Positions 26,101-34,102 of a DNA stretch of 64,000 nucleotides are shown here, piece by piece. The position numbers and the translations under genes are program-made. The stretch comes from Verrucomicrobiaceae bacterium (GTDB lineage: Bacteria; Verrucomicrobiota; Verrucomicrobiia; Verrucomicrobiales; Verrucomicrobiaceae). The notes beneath the pieces are model-generated. The model was not told the origin of the DNA. It ran no database searches and saw only the letters and a program-made list of their open reading frames with translations. Every line of letters starts with the position of its first letter. Position 1 is the first letter of the stretch. The DNA lies in assembly GCA_027489965.1 (NCBI GenBank), contig JAIXZA010000136.1, positions 58,356 to 122,355 of the forward strand. Reading direction: 5' to 3'.

Positions 26101-26219
26101 GAAATGAAATCGAACGGCCGATGGCCCTTGTGATTCTTGGAGGACTTGTCACTAGCACGCTTTTGAATTTGTTTCTACTTCCAGCGCTTTATGCACGGTT
26201 TGGAAAGCCGCCTCGTTGA
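23163..26219 (+). CDS. RND efflux pump, heavy-metal (CzcA/CusA) type
   Basis: 1018 residues with the RND layout: one N-terminal membrane helix, a large periplasmic loop (PLDVFPEFAPPLVEVQTEAPGL, typical of the HME group), helices 2-6, a second periplasmic loop and helices 8-12. The TM4 motif reads LGEVVDDAIIDVEN, where CzcA has DFGIIVDG-type and CusA has AMVDAAIVM-type residues. Proton-relay acids are present, but this is not the classical Czc or Cus signature. The ion (or another substrate) is thus not determined. It is the third gene of the efflux operon and probably under the upstream two-component system. Confidence 0.9.
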   Translation: MLNSIVSWALNMRVLVIAAAAALLVMGINATRHAPLDVFPEFAPPLVEVQTEAPGLSTEEVDALVTVPLENSLNGLPFLKTLRSKSVLGLSSVVMIFDTGTDILKARQLVQERLNLAQSRLPAVVKPPVLMAPYSSLSRVLKVGLTSKTLTQMEMSEQARWTMRPRLMSVKGVANVAIWGQRDKQFQVLVDPQKLRAAGVTLDAVTKAAGDAAVISAGGFIDTPNQRLSVAQLALITTPEDLARTVVEFRNGAPIRLGDVAEVKIGHPAPIGDAVINDGDGILLIVEKQPWGNTLDVTKGVEKMLEELKPALPGMTIDSTIFRPASFIEISIHHLTEALWLGCLLVVVVLALFLGDWRTTVISITAIPLSLAMALLLLAWTGQTINTMILAGLIIALGEVVDDAIIDVENILRRLRQNPTKSRFAVVLEASLEVRSAVVYASVIIVLVFVPVFFLPGLAGTFFRPLALSYILAITASLLVALTVTPALSLMLLKVKPGVHRDAFLARGMKAIYRSVLPFFTRSAWLALLVLIVAFAGTGWVWHTQMKEEFLPNFKERDFLMHWLEKPNTSVEASKRITVAAATDLMKVKGVRNQGAHIGRAEVADEVVGPDFTELWISIDPGADYDATIKKVQGVVDGYPGLTRDLLTFLRERIKEVLTGASASVVVRIFGPDLDTLSTHAAEVSDAVKDIKGISALKVESLSLVPQITVKVKPEAAALHGLTAGQIRQAVTTLISGRKVGEVYQDQRVHDVTVWSVPSARADFTTLRELLIATPSGGHTRLADVAEVVIVPTPNAIKREGASRRIDVTCNVTGRALGDVVPEIEAAVAKLTFKPGHHPEILGEWAERQAAQSQLGLLALGALAGILVLLLADFQSIRLTLLVALTLPFALIGGVLAAWFGGGVLSLGSLVGFVTVLGIAARNGILLVSHYRHLEKEEGHAFSIAIVLQGSEERLIPIVMTAATAALALLPLVMKGDVPGNEIERPMALVILGGLVTSTLLNLFLLPALYARFGKPPR

Positions 26220-26221
26220 TT

Positions 26222-26235
26222 CGCTAGCACTAGCG
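26222..26235. terminator. Short perfect inverted repeat after the RND gene
   Basis: CGCTA-GCAC-TAGCG followed by TTTGG. The 5-bp stem (7 bp if the loop is taken as zero) is weak as a terminator. It fills part of the 47-base gap between the pump and the CLC gene. Confidence 0.3.
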
Positions 26236-26266
26236 TTTGGATGACGGTTGGTTATGATGAGCTTTC

Positions 26267-27562
26267 ATGATTCCATCTCGCACAGGCTTGTATTCAGGCA
26301 TCTTCCGCTCTTTTAACCAGGGCTTGTTGGCGCTTCTCGTGGGATTGATTGTAGGATCAGCGACGGCATTCTTCTTGTGGACACTGGATGAGGTCACGAA
26401 GCAGCAATGGGCACACCCTCAGTTATTGTGGCTTTTGCCTGTGGGCGGTTTTGCGGTTGGTTTGATTTATCACTATCAGGGCAAAGGCTCAGACAAAGGT
26501 AACAATCTAATTCTTGATGAGATTCACCAATCTGGCGGTGGCGTTCCTTCGCGGATGGCTCCGCTCGTATTGATCGGCACACTCACGACGCACCTTTTTG
26601 GGGGATCTGCGGGCCGTGAGGGCACGGCTGTGCAGATGGGTGGGAGTTTAGCCAGCTTTTTGGCGCGTCGATTTAAGCTAGGGCATGATCAGCATCGTCT
26701 TATACTGATGTGTGGCATGGCGGCGGGCTTTGGAGCCGTTTTTGGCACACCTTTGACTGGGGCGCTTTTTGCGATGGAGGTGCTGGTGATCGGTTGTTTG
26801 AAATACAAGACACTCATTCCTGTGCTAATCGCAAGTCTCGTCGGTGATCTTACCTGCACGGCTTGGGGCATCAGTCACACGGATTACGCTTTGGATACAA
26901 TGACGCATGCGCCTTTTCAAATTTCACTTCTCGCCAAGGCGGCGCTATCTGGCATTGCTTTTGGTTGGGCTGCACATTTTTTTTCAGAGCTAACTCAAGG
27001 CATTCAGCGTCTCATCGCTAAATGGGTAGTCTATGTGCCGCTGCGGCCTGCTATCGGCGGCTGCGTGATTATTATCTTGGTCTATGTGCTCGGCACTCGC
27101 GATTACCTTGGACTAGGCGTGGATGTCCCCCCAGGTGGTCAGGTATCTATTGTGGACTCATTCCATGAAGGTGGTGCCACGCCATGGAGTTGGCTTTGGA
27201 AGACCTTATTTACAGCCGTAACTTGTGGGACTGGTTTTAAAGGCGGCGAGGTGACGCCTTTATTCTTCATTGGTTCGACCTTGGGCCACACCGTGGGTGT
27301 CTTGTTACATGAGCCTGTGGCGCTCTTCGCTGCTTTTGGGTTTATTGCTGTGTTTGCAGGTGCTGCCAATACGCCGATCTCTTGCACTGTGATGGGCATG
27401 GAGCTTTTTGGAGCCCAGTCTGGCGTGTACTTCGCCGTCGTTTGCTTTGTTGCCTTTTATTCCAGTGGACACTCGGGTATTTATTTGTCCCAGCGACTGG
27501 CTAGGTCTCAATGCACGCTGAGAGAAATGCGTGAGATGAAGTCCAAACGTCAGAACCTATAG
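26267..27562 (+). CDS. CLC-family antiporter of the fluoride (CLC-F) type
   Basis: About ten to eleven hydrophobic segments with CLC signatures: KGNNLI (77-82) in place of the chloride-type GSGIP, GREGT (116-120) in place of GREGP, FGTPLTGALFAMEVL, and GTGFKGGEVTPLFFIGS. The GNNLI/GREGT pair is what I know as the mark of bacterial CLC-F proteins, which export F- in exchange for protons. It would protect the cell from fluoride. Such genes often follow a fluoride riboswitch, but the 47 bases upstream contain none. It could be co-transcribed with the efflux genes. Its last 6 bases overlap the 3' end of the convergent oxidoreductase gene. 431 residues, normal for the group. Confidence 0.8.
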   Translation: MIPSRTGLYSGIFRSFNQGLLALLVGLIVGSATAFFLWTLDEVTKQQWAHPQLLWLLPVGGFAVGLIYHYQGKGSDKGNNLILDEIHQSGGGVPSRMAPLVLIGTLTTHLFGGSAGREGTAVQMGGSLASFLARRFKLGHDQHRLILMCGMAAGFGAVFGTPLTGALFAMEVLVIGCLKYKTLIPVLIASLVGDLTCTAWGISHTDYALDTMTHAPFQISLLAKAALSGIAFGWAAHFFSELTQGIQRLIAKWVVYVPLRPAIGGCVIIILVYVLGTRDYLGLGVDVPPGGQVSIVDSFHEGGATPWSWLWKTLFTAVTCGTGFKGGEVTPLFFIGSTLGHTVGVLLHEPVALFAAFGFIAVFAGAANTPISCTVMGMELFGAQSGVYFAVVCFVAFYSSGHSGIYLSQRLARSQCTLREMREMKSKRQNL

Positions 27563-28846
27563 CGCTTTGTCGTAGATTTTTTCAAATACAGCGCTTGGAC
27601 CTTCATTGATTCGATTGGCATCAATAATCGTGATGCCGTCTGGACCGAATCGGGCCGTAACGGTGGCCCCTTTTCCTTCACTCATGTATTTGAAATTCAG
27701 ATCCCTCACGCGAGCGGCGGCATCGACCAATGCACAAGTGATGCGTGCATCCTCTGCCGTGGGATAGAGATGTGCGACGGACTCCAGTGTGGCCTGTTCA
27801 AATTTGATCTGGCAGATGGCGACAAGTCCGACGGTGAGACTATCGACACCATAACCAATGTAGCCTTTGCTGCCATCTGGACGGACAACCTCACGCGTGA
27901 AATGGTTATTGCTGGTGCGTGAGCCGCCGCCTTGGTTCCACCAGCGAAAGCCGCGATACTGCTGATCACTCTCCACTTTGCCATCGGCTCCGACGATTTC
28001 GTGTCCCTGATTCACAGGGCCTTCGAAGTCGGCTGGAGTCACCCAATTATTATGAAAATTGATGCTCATACCGTTTTCATAATCGACGCGCACTTGTACC
28101 GCATCATAGGCATTGATGCCGTCACTAATGAGGCGCTTCTTTTGCCCTACAGCCGTGAGTGAGACGGGCTTGCTGCGGTAGTAGCTCCAAATGAGATCTG
28201 TCCAGTGTGGCCCGACATAACTGAAGGGATCACTCGATTCCACCCACTTAAAGGTGCTGGTGCTGACCTCAAGTGGCTCTTCTAAATAAGCTGTGCCATA
28301 TAAGGGAGTACCGATACGATTCTGGATGTCATCTCGGATACGCAGATGATCAGGGTCATAGCGCTTGTGCATGTCAACGGCGACGACGCAATTTTTAGCG
28401 CGAGCGAGTTCGATGATCTCATCGGCCTCATGGATGGTCAGGCACATCGGCTTCTCGGTGAGAACATGTACGCCCTTCGCTAAAGCGGCGAGGATTGGCT
28501 GAGTGTGCAGATGATCAGGTGTGGCCACGGCCATGACATCGAGATCGGGAAATTCATGAAGGATGTCTGTCCAGGGTTCATTGCCAAAAAAGATACGCGG
28601 AGTATGTCCGGTGAGTTCCTGGAAAGACGCCGCAGCTTTTTCGGCAGACTTTTCAGAGCGAGTAGCCACAGCGACGAGATCAAATTTTACAGGAGCAAGC
28701 TCGCGCGAGTGCTCGTCAAGCCCGACACGGGCAAGCTGACCTGCAATGCCGAAGCGCTGCAGGTCCGCGTAGGCTCGGGCGTGGACGTCTCCTCCAAACA
28801 TACCTGCTCCGACGAGGGCGATCTTGATACTGCGTGATTGTTCCAT
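27557..28846 (-). CDS. Gfo/Idh/MocA-family NAD(P)-dependent oxidoreductase
   Basis: The N-terminal Rossmann domain has IALVGAGMFGGDVHARAY (9-26), followed by the family hallmarks DVMAVATPDHLHTQPILAAL and GVHVLTEKPMCLTIHEADE, with the catalytic-region Lys in EKP. HKRYDP continues toward the C-terminal alpha/beta domain that binds substrate. These enzymes oxidise or reduce sugars, inositols or their derivatives. The substrate is unknown. 429 residues, slightly long because of an insertion near 40-60. Monocistronic, divergent from the cell-wall cluster. Confidence 0.85.
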   Translation of the reverse strand: MEQSRSIKIALVGAGMFGGDVHARAYADLQRFGIAGQLARVGLDEHSRELAPVKFDLVAVATRSEKSAEKAAASFQELTGHTPRIFFGNEPWTDILHEFPDLDVMAVATPDHLHTQPILAALAKGVHVLTEKPMCLTIHEADEIIELARAKNCVVAVDMHKRYDPDHLRIRDDIQNRIGTPLYGTAYLEEPLEVSTSTFKWVESSDPFSYVGPHWTDLIWSYYRSKPVSLTAVGQKKRLISDGINAYDAVQVRVDYENGMSINFHNNWVTPADFEGPVNQGHEIVGADGKVESDQQYRGFRWWNQGGGSRTSNNHFTREVVRPDGSKGYIGYGVDSLTVGLVAICQIKFEQATLESVAHLYPTAEDARITCALVDAAARVRDLNFKYMSEGKGATVTARFGPDGITIIDANRINEGPSAVFEKIYDKAL

Positions 28847-29117
28847 AAAGACTTTGAGTCAAAGCGGGCATAAGCATGGAAGCAAGGCGACAGGTAAGTA
28901 CCTGAGTGATGAACTCTGGTTTCAGAATGATATCTTAGGAAAAGAAACGGATCCTTTATTGACGCAAAAGCTGTTCAAAAGAACTTTAATTTTGAGTCTC
29001 ATTTTCTCATCAATAATAGAAAAAATAGAATTCTATGGTTGATGTAGGTTTCGATTATATGTAATAAAGGGATCTTAATTATCTGTAATTTGGAATCATT
29101 CATGCTTTCAAATTAAC

Positions 29118-29123
29118 TATAAT
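29118..29123 (+). promoter_or_regulatory. Candidate -10 element of the cell-wall cluster
   Basis: A perfect TATAAT in the AT-rich 170 bases before rsmH. The -35 region 17 bases upstream (ATCATT at 29095-29100) is weak. Transcription would start near 29130, which rules out translation from the upstream start at 29126. Confidence 0.5.
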
Positions 29124-29310
29124 CAGTGCTGCTCTCCCGAAAAGCCATGTTTTACACCAGTGCCCATTCACTCACTCAGGCGCCGTGCTTCCCAGATTTG
29201 GGCAGCGCGTTTGTGGGGTCATGGAAGGCTGTTCTAGAGGCCTTTCAAGTAGGCGTTTGGCCATGGTTTGGAGCGTCTGATGCGATGGATGATTTAATGC
29301 CTTGGGGGCG

Positions 29311-29331
29311 TGGTTCTCTCACTGAGAGACC
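29311..29331 (+). other. Hairpin in the rsmH 5' region
   Basis: GGTTCTCTC-ACT-GAGAGACC folds into an 8-bp stem with a one-base bulge, 23 bases before the preferred rsmH start codon. It could affect translation if the region is an untranslated leader. Confidence 0.35.
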
Positions 29332-29353
29332 TTCTAAAAATGATAGCACCGGT

Positions 29354-30313
29354 ATGGAACCACCCGAAGAACCCACCCAGACACGCAACCTGCCTTTTTA
29401 TCATTTGCCGGTGCTCCTGCATGAGGTTCTTGAGATGCTGCAGCCAGCTGCCGGCAAGCTTATCTTTGATGGAACACTCGGCGGTGGTGGCCATACGGAA
29501 GCCATTCTACAAGCTGGCGCGAGAGTGGTGGCCATGGATCAGGATGACGATGCTTTACGTTATGCTGGTGAGCGTATGAAACCTTATGCGGATCGCTTTT
29601 GTGCCTTGAAAGGTAACTTTCGCGACTTTCCCTCAGTTTTGGCAGAAGCTGGTGTGACTGGCTTGGATGGCATGTTAATCGACATTGGAGTCAGCAGTCA
29701 TCATCTTGATGACGCAGAGCGCGGCTTCTCCTTTGCTAAAGATGGACCTTTGGACATGCGCATGAATACAGGTGCGCCACTGACTGCCGCTGATGTGGTG
29801 AATACCTATCCGCAGGAGGAATTAGAGCGCATCTTCTTTGAGTATGGTGAAGAACCGCAGGCTCGCCGAATTGCTCGTGCCATTGTCAATGACCGTGTTC
29901 AGCTGCCTTTCACCAGGACTTTGCAACTTGCTGAGATGATTTCTCGTGTCTGTCCTAAGTATAGCAAAAAACACCCAGCTACCTTAGTGTTCCAGGCTTT
30001 GCGCTGTGAGGTTAATCAAGAGTATCAGGCTCTGCGTGAGTTTATGGCAGCAGCGCCTCAGTGGCTCAAACCAGGCGGTCGTCTGGTGGTCATCAGCTTT
30101 CATTCCATCGAAGACCGCATCGTTAAGCAAGCCTTCCAACACCAAAGTGCTCCTTTCATTGACCGCCCTGAGTGGCCGGAAGCCAAGAGAAATCCTGATT
30201 GCACCCTGCGTGTGTTAACCAGGAAACCGCTCGAAGCGACCGAGAACGAACTTGCTCTCAATCCACGAGCTCGGAGCGCGCGGCTGCGTGCTGCAGAGCG
30301 TCTAAACTCATGA
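29354..30313 (+). CDS. rsmH: 16S rRNA (cytosine-1402-N4)-methyltransferase
   Basis: The SAM-binding motif FDGTLGGGGHTEAIL, DIGVSSHHLDDAERGFSF, DMRMN, and the C-terminal RLVVISFHSIEDRIVK and NPRARSARLRAAER are diagnostic for RsmH (MraW), which methylates C1402 of 16S rRNA. The frame is open back to 29126, giving 395 residues. The family has about 310, and the ATG at 29354 gives 319, starting just before HLPVLLHEV. ATG 29147 is in frame too and cannot be excluded. No mraZ precedes it. It is the first gene of the dcw cluster; its stop overlaps the next start (ATGA). Confidence 0.93.
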   Translation: MEPPEEPTQTRNLPFYHLPVLLHEVLEMLQPAAGKLIFDGTLGGGGHTEAILQAGARVVAMDQDDDALRYAGERMKPYADRFCALKGNFRDFPSVLAEAGVTGLDGMLIDIGVSSHHLDDAERGFSFAKDGPLDMRMNTGAPLTAADVVNTYPQEELERIFFEYGEEPQARRIARAIVNDRVQLPFTRTLQLAEMISRVCPKYSKKHPATLVFQALRCEVNQEYQALREFMAAAPQWLKPGGRLVVISFHSIEDRIVKQAFQHQSAPFIDRPEWPEAKRNPDCTLRVLTRKPLEATENELALNPRARSARLRAAERLNS

Positions 30314-30666
30314 AACGTAACCAATATCGTAATGCAATCGGGCTGCCTGTTCTCACGGCAGTTCTTATTGTTTGCAGCGCTGTCCTACTGGTGGCGCTGA
30401 GCGTAGTGGTGAACAAGAATCGCATTACTGCCCTGGCTGAACAGCAGCGTCAGGTTGAGCAGGAGATGAAGTTATTAAATTTCGAGATTGTCAGTCTGGA
30501 TCGAAAGATCGACCAACTTCTGGATGGAGCACGTGTGCAGCCGCTTTTGGAGTCGAAAGGCACGTGGCTACAAAAGATCAATCCAGATGCCCAAGTGATC
30601 ATTCACTTAAAACCCATCCCTGCGGCAAAAACCGTGGCACAAGTGGAGGGTAAATCTCAGCCATGA
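30310..30666 (+). CDS. ftsL: FtsL-like cell-division protein
   Basis: 118 residues: a short cytoplasmic start, one membrane helix (about 12-34), then a coiled coil (NRITALAEQQRQVEQEMKLL...) and a short tail. This is the FtsL/DivIC topology, and the place between rsmH and ftsI is the canonical ftsL site. Sequence conservation in this family is low, so the call rests on topology and position. FtsL bridges FtsQ/FtsB to FtsWI. The frame is open further upstream, but ATG 30310 overlaps the rsmH stop. Its own stop overlaps the ftsI start by 4 bases. Confidence 0.75.
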   Translation: MKRNQYRNAIGLPVLTAVLIVCSAVLLVALSVVVNKNRITALAEQQRQVEQEMKLLNFEIVSLDRKIDQLLDGARVQPLLESKGTWLQKINPDAQVIIHLKPIPAAKTVAQVEGKSQP

Positions 30667-32552
30667 TGCCGACACCTACCCAAGCTCAGATCCGTCGTGA
30701 TCGACCAGTCTGCCATCGCATGATGGTCGTGACTTGCTTGTTGACGCTAGGTTTTTCAATCGTGGCATGGCGCCTGTATGATCTGCATCTGAAAAGCGGG
30801 CCAAAGTTTGCAGAGAAAGCCTCTGAGAAGTTCCGCGAAGAACGTATTCTGCCTGCTCAGCGTGGATCGATCAAGGACCACGGTGGTCGCTATCTTGCCT
30901 ATGATGAAGAGATTTTTGATCTCAGCACAAATCGCGTCCATCTCAATGAACTGCCAACGATCAAGCCTTGCTTGGCGCGCGTGCGTGGCATGAAGCTCCG
31001 TGATATGACTCGTGTCATGGGCGATGCGGAGATTCGCAATGCCTACCACGCACATGTAGCTCAGGCCTTGAGTGCGAAGCTTGGCAGACCTTTGGATGAA
31101 GTGATGACTGCCGTGAAATCGAATGAGCAGGTCTTGGTACTTGCCGATAAAATGAATGAAGAACAAGCCAAGGATTGGCGTGAGTATTTGACGAAACAAA
31201 ACATCAAAGGTGTTTATGTGAAGTCCTCAGTGCGCCGCCACTATCCGACCGAAAATCGTCTAGCCTTGATTGTCGGTGGAGTTGAAAATGGCAAAGGTGG
31301 CGTGCGTGGTGTTGAGATGACCTATGAGCAGACACTCGGCGGCATTCCAGGTAGTGTTATTGTCGAGCATGATAAGTATGGCCGAGAAATGCCTATGTAT
31401 CGTGGAGAGATCAAGGAGCCGATCCATGGTCGTGATATTCAGCTCACCATTGATATGCCTCTGCAGGATGCAGTGGATCAGATTGTGGCAAAGGCAGATG
31501 CCCTCTGGAAGCCCAGTAAAATCATGGTGGTCGTCACGGAGGTTAGCACAGGATCGGTATTGGCCATGAGCTACCTTCCAAGCCATGACCGCAATAATCT
31601 GGCCGAAACTAATTGGAAGAACTTGGCGATTTATGAGCCGTATGAACCTGGATCGACATTCAAAGTCGTGGCTTTCACTGCGGCCTTGGACCAGCGTAAG
31701 ATCAGTCCTCAGACGATGATTGATTGTGAATTGGGTGAATACACAGACCCTGTTTTGAAGGCTAAGTTGACCGATCTGAAGACTCTCGGCATGGCTCCGG
31801 TCCACGATGTTCTGCGTTATTCCAGCAATATCGGCACCTACAAGATCTTTAAACGTGTCGGCCAAGACAGCTTTTTAGATTACGTGAAACGTTTTGGATT
31901 CGGACGCCGCACCGACATTGCCCTCAACGGAGAAAGTCGCGGCTACATCAATGAAAAGGATTGGTCGAACACCACCTTTTCCAGATTCCCGATTGGTTAC
32001 GAGGTGAATGTTACCCCTATCCAAATGGCAATGGCTTATGGTGCCTTGGCTAATGGCGGGATTCTCATGCGTCCGCGTTTGATTGATCGTATTGTTAGTG
32101 ATGGCGGTCGAAAGATCGAGATTGCTGCACCTGAAGTCGTTGGCCAAGTATGCTCGGGCAAGACGGCTGAGACCATGCGTGATTTACTCAAAGAAGTCGT
32201 TTCTGAAGGCACTGGCAGCCGAGCTCAGCTTGAGGGCATCGAAGTCGCTGGGAAAACAGGCACCTCACGCCGCTATGACCCTGAGTATGTTTATCGAGAT
32301 GATAAAGGGAAGAAACACAAAGGTGGTTATCCCCCGAATCAATGGATCACTTCATTTGCCGGATATGCTCCTGCCAAAGATCCTAAAATTGCCTGTGTTG
32401 TCGTTTTAGATTATCCGAAAGCGGCAGATCCTCAGGCTATTGGTGGCGGTAAAGTAGCCGCTCCTATCTTTGGCGAAATCGTCGCTGAAACTCTCAAACA
32501 ACTTTCTGTCCGTCCCCAGCGTCCGCTGGCCCTACAAGGAACCCAACAATGA
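30663..32552 (+). CDS. ftsI: Peptidoglycan transpeptidase FtsI (PBP3/PBP2x type)
   Basis: One N-terminal membrane helix (about 20-40) is followed by a pedestal domain and a penicillin-binding transpeptidase domain with all three catalytic motifs: STFK (S331-K334), SSN (387-389) and KTG (531-533). It cross-links septal peptidoglycan together with FtsW, which is encoded 6.5 kb downstream in the same cluster. 629 residues, within the normal range. No PASTA domain is seen. The ATG overlaps the ftsL stop and its stop overlaps the murE start, so translation is probably coupled. Confidence 0.95.
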   Translation: MMPTPTQAQIRRDRPVCHRMMVVTCLLTLGFSIVAWRLYDLHLKSGPKFAEKASEKFREERILPAQRGSIKDHGGRYLAYDEEIFDLSTNRVHLNELPTIKPCLARVRGMKLRDMTRVMGDAEIRNAYHAHVAQALSAKLGRPLDEVMTAVKSNEQVLVLADKMNEEQAKDWREYLTKQNIKGVYVKSSVRRHYPTENRLALIVGGVENGKGGVRGVEMTYEQTLGGIPGSVIVEHDKYGREMPMYRGEIKEPIHGRDIQLTIDMPLQDAVDQIVAKADALWKPSKIMVVVTEVSTGSVLAMSYLPSHDRNNLAETNWKNLAIYEPYEPGSTFKVVAFTAALDQRKISPQTMIDCELGEYTDPVLKAKLTDLKTLGMAPVHDVLRYSSNIGTYKIFKRVGQDSFLDYVKRFGFGRRTDIALNGESRGYINEKDWSNTTFSRFPIGYEVNVTPIQMAMAYGALANGGILMRPRLIDRIVSDGGRKIEIAAPEVVGQVCSGKTAETMRDLLKEVVSEGTGSRAQLEGIEVAGKTGTSRRYDPEYVYRDDKGKKHKGGYPPNQWITSFAGYAPAKDPKIACVVVLDYPKAADPQAIGGGKVAAPIFGEIVAETLKQLSVRPQRPLALQGTQQ

Positions 32553-34102
32553 CTCTGCGCGAACTTATTCCCCATCTCGACAAGCCCGTGGTAAGCGGCA
32601 GCTTGGACACCAATATCAAGAATCTGACTTACGACTCACGAAAGGCGACGAAGGGCACTGCCTTTGTGGCTCTGCGTGGTACTAAATCGGATGGGCATGA
32701 TTTCATTCCTGCTGCCATTCAGGCGGGTGCTTCGGCGATCATCGCTGAGCAGGCACCGCCAGATGATGTTTCGGTGCCCTGGGTTCATGTGAAGTTTACT
32801 CGCGTTGCGCTTGCTCAGGGGGCTGCTGCTCTTGAAGGAAATCCCGCTTCAACTCTAGCCATCGCAGGGGTGACGGGCACGAATGGTAAAACCACGACGG
32901 TTTATCTGATGCATCATTTGCTCAATCAGGGGCAAAAGCGTGCCGGCTTGCTAGGTACAGTGACCTATGATTTGGGCGGTGGAAAACAAGTGCCTGCAAC
33001 GCATACAACACCTGAATCTCTAGAGATTCAGAGTTTGCTAAGCCAGATGCGCGACAACGGCTGTCGAGCCTGCGCGATGGAGGTGAGTTCTCATGCATTG
33101 GATCAAGAACGTGTTCACGGATTGCCTTTCGCTGCTGCGGTTTTCACTAATTTGACTCAGGATCATCTCGACTATCATCAGTCGATGGAAGAGTACTTTG
33201 CAGCGAAATCACGTCTCTTTGAAATGGTCGCCGCACAGCCAAAAGGCCAGATGATCATTAACAGTGATGACGCGTGGGGGCGTAAGCTCATTCAGCGATT
33301 CGATGACACTGGCCGCGTGACCAAATTTGGTTACGGCGTTCACGCCGATTTCCGCGCAGTGAATGTCCGCTATGACTTCACGGGCACAAGTTTTGAGCTT
33401 GAAGTCAATGGTCGTGCCTTTCTTGTGCGGTCACCTCTCATTGGCGATTTCAATGTTTACAATGCTCTCGGTGCCTTGGCGGCAGCTCATTCAATGGGCC
33501 TGAATTTGCGGGAAAGTGTGACGAATCTGAAGAATGCCCCACAGGTGCCAGGACGCCTTGAACGTGTGACAGAAAATGCGACTCGATTTCAAGTCTTTGT
33601 GGATTATGCGCATACGCCTGATGCTTTGGAGAATGTGCTGCGCACCTTAAAAGCTCTGCGTCCTAGCCGCATCATCACGGTCTTTGGCTGTGGCGGTGAT
33701 CGTGACCGTGCTAAGCGTCCGATTATGGCTGCCGCTGCTGAGGCTGGTAGCGATATCTGCATTGTCACCAGTGACAATCCGCGCAGTGAGTCACCGGAGT
33801 CCATCATTGCAGATGCTGTCAAAGGCTTCGCTCGTCCGAAGAATCACGCGTCCATTGTGGATCGCCGCGAAGCGATTCGTGGGGCGCTTGAAAATGCCAA
33901 GCAGGGAGACATTGTGCTCATTGCTGGTAAGGGGCATGAAGACTATCAGGAAATCCAAGGCAAGAAGTTTCCCTTTGATGATCGCCGTGTGGTCAGACAA
34001 CTCATGACTGAAATGTACAGTTCTCGTGATGCAGTCCGTGCTGAACGGGAAGCCGAACGTGAATTCCGTAAAGCCGAAGGAAGGCGGCCTTATGATTCAT
34101 GA
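32549..34102 (+). CDS. murE: UDP-MurNAc-tripeptide synthetase MurE (meso-DAP type)
   Basis: A Mur ligase with ATP-binding GVTGTNGKTTT, the carbamylated-lysine region, EVSSHALDQERV, and the C-terminal specificity motif DNPR (409-412) that selects meso-diaminopimelate. It adds meso-DAP to UDP-MurNAc-Ala-Glu in the cytoplasm. 517 residues; the C-terminus has an extra basic tail (about 25 residues, REAEREFRKAEGRR) beyond the usual end. Overlaps of 4 bases on both sides place it in one transcript with ftsI and murF. Confidence 0.96.
   Translation: MTLRELIPHLDKPVVSGSLDTNIKNLTYDSRKATKGTAFVALRGTKSDGHDFIPAAIQAGASAIIAEQAPPDDVSVPWVHVKFTRVALAQGAAALEGNPASTLAIAGVTGTNGKTTTVYLMHHLLNQGQKRAGLLGTVTYDLGGGKQVPATHTTPESLEIQSLLSQMRDNGCRACAMEVSSHALDQERVHGLPFAAAVFTNLTQDHLDYHQSMEEYFAAKSRLFEMVAAQPKGQMIINSDDAWGRKLIQRFDDTGRVTKFGYGVHADFRAVNVRYDFTGTSFELEVNGRAFLVRSPLIGDFNVYNALGALAAAHSMGLNLRESVTNLKNAPQVPGRLERVTENATRFQVFVDYAHTPDALENVLRTLKALRPSRIITVFGCGGDRDRAKRPIMAAAAEAGSDICIVTSDNPRSESPESIIADAVKGFARPKNHASIVDRREAIRGALENAKQGDIVLIAGKGHEDYQEIQGKKFPFDDRRVVRQLMTEMYSSRDAVRAEREAEREFRKAEGRRPYDS

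Noticed and set aside
26220..26266. Fluoride riboswitch before the CLC gene
   Set aside because: The gap is 47 bases, too short, and the conserved riboswitch segments are absent.
28847..29353. mraZ gene or MraZ-box repeats before rsmH
   Set aside because: No frame resembles MraZ and no series of GTGG-type repeats is visible; the frame 29126-29353 is only an in-frame extension of rsmH.
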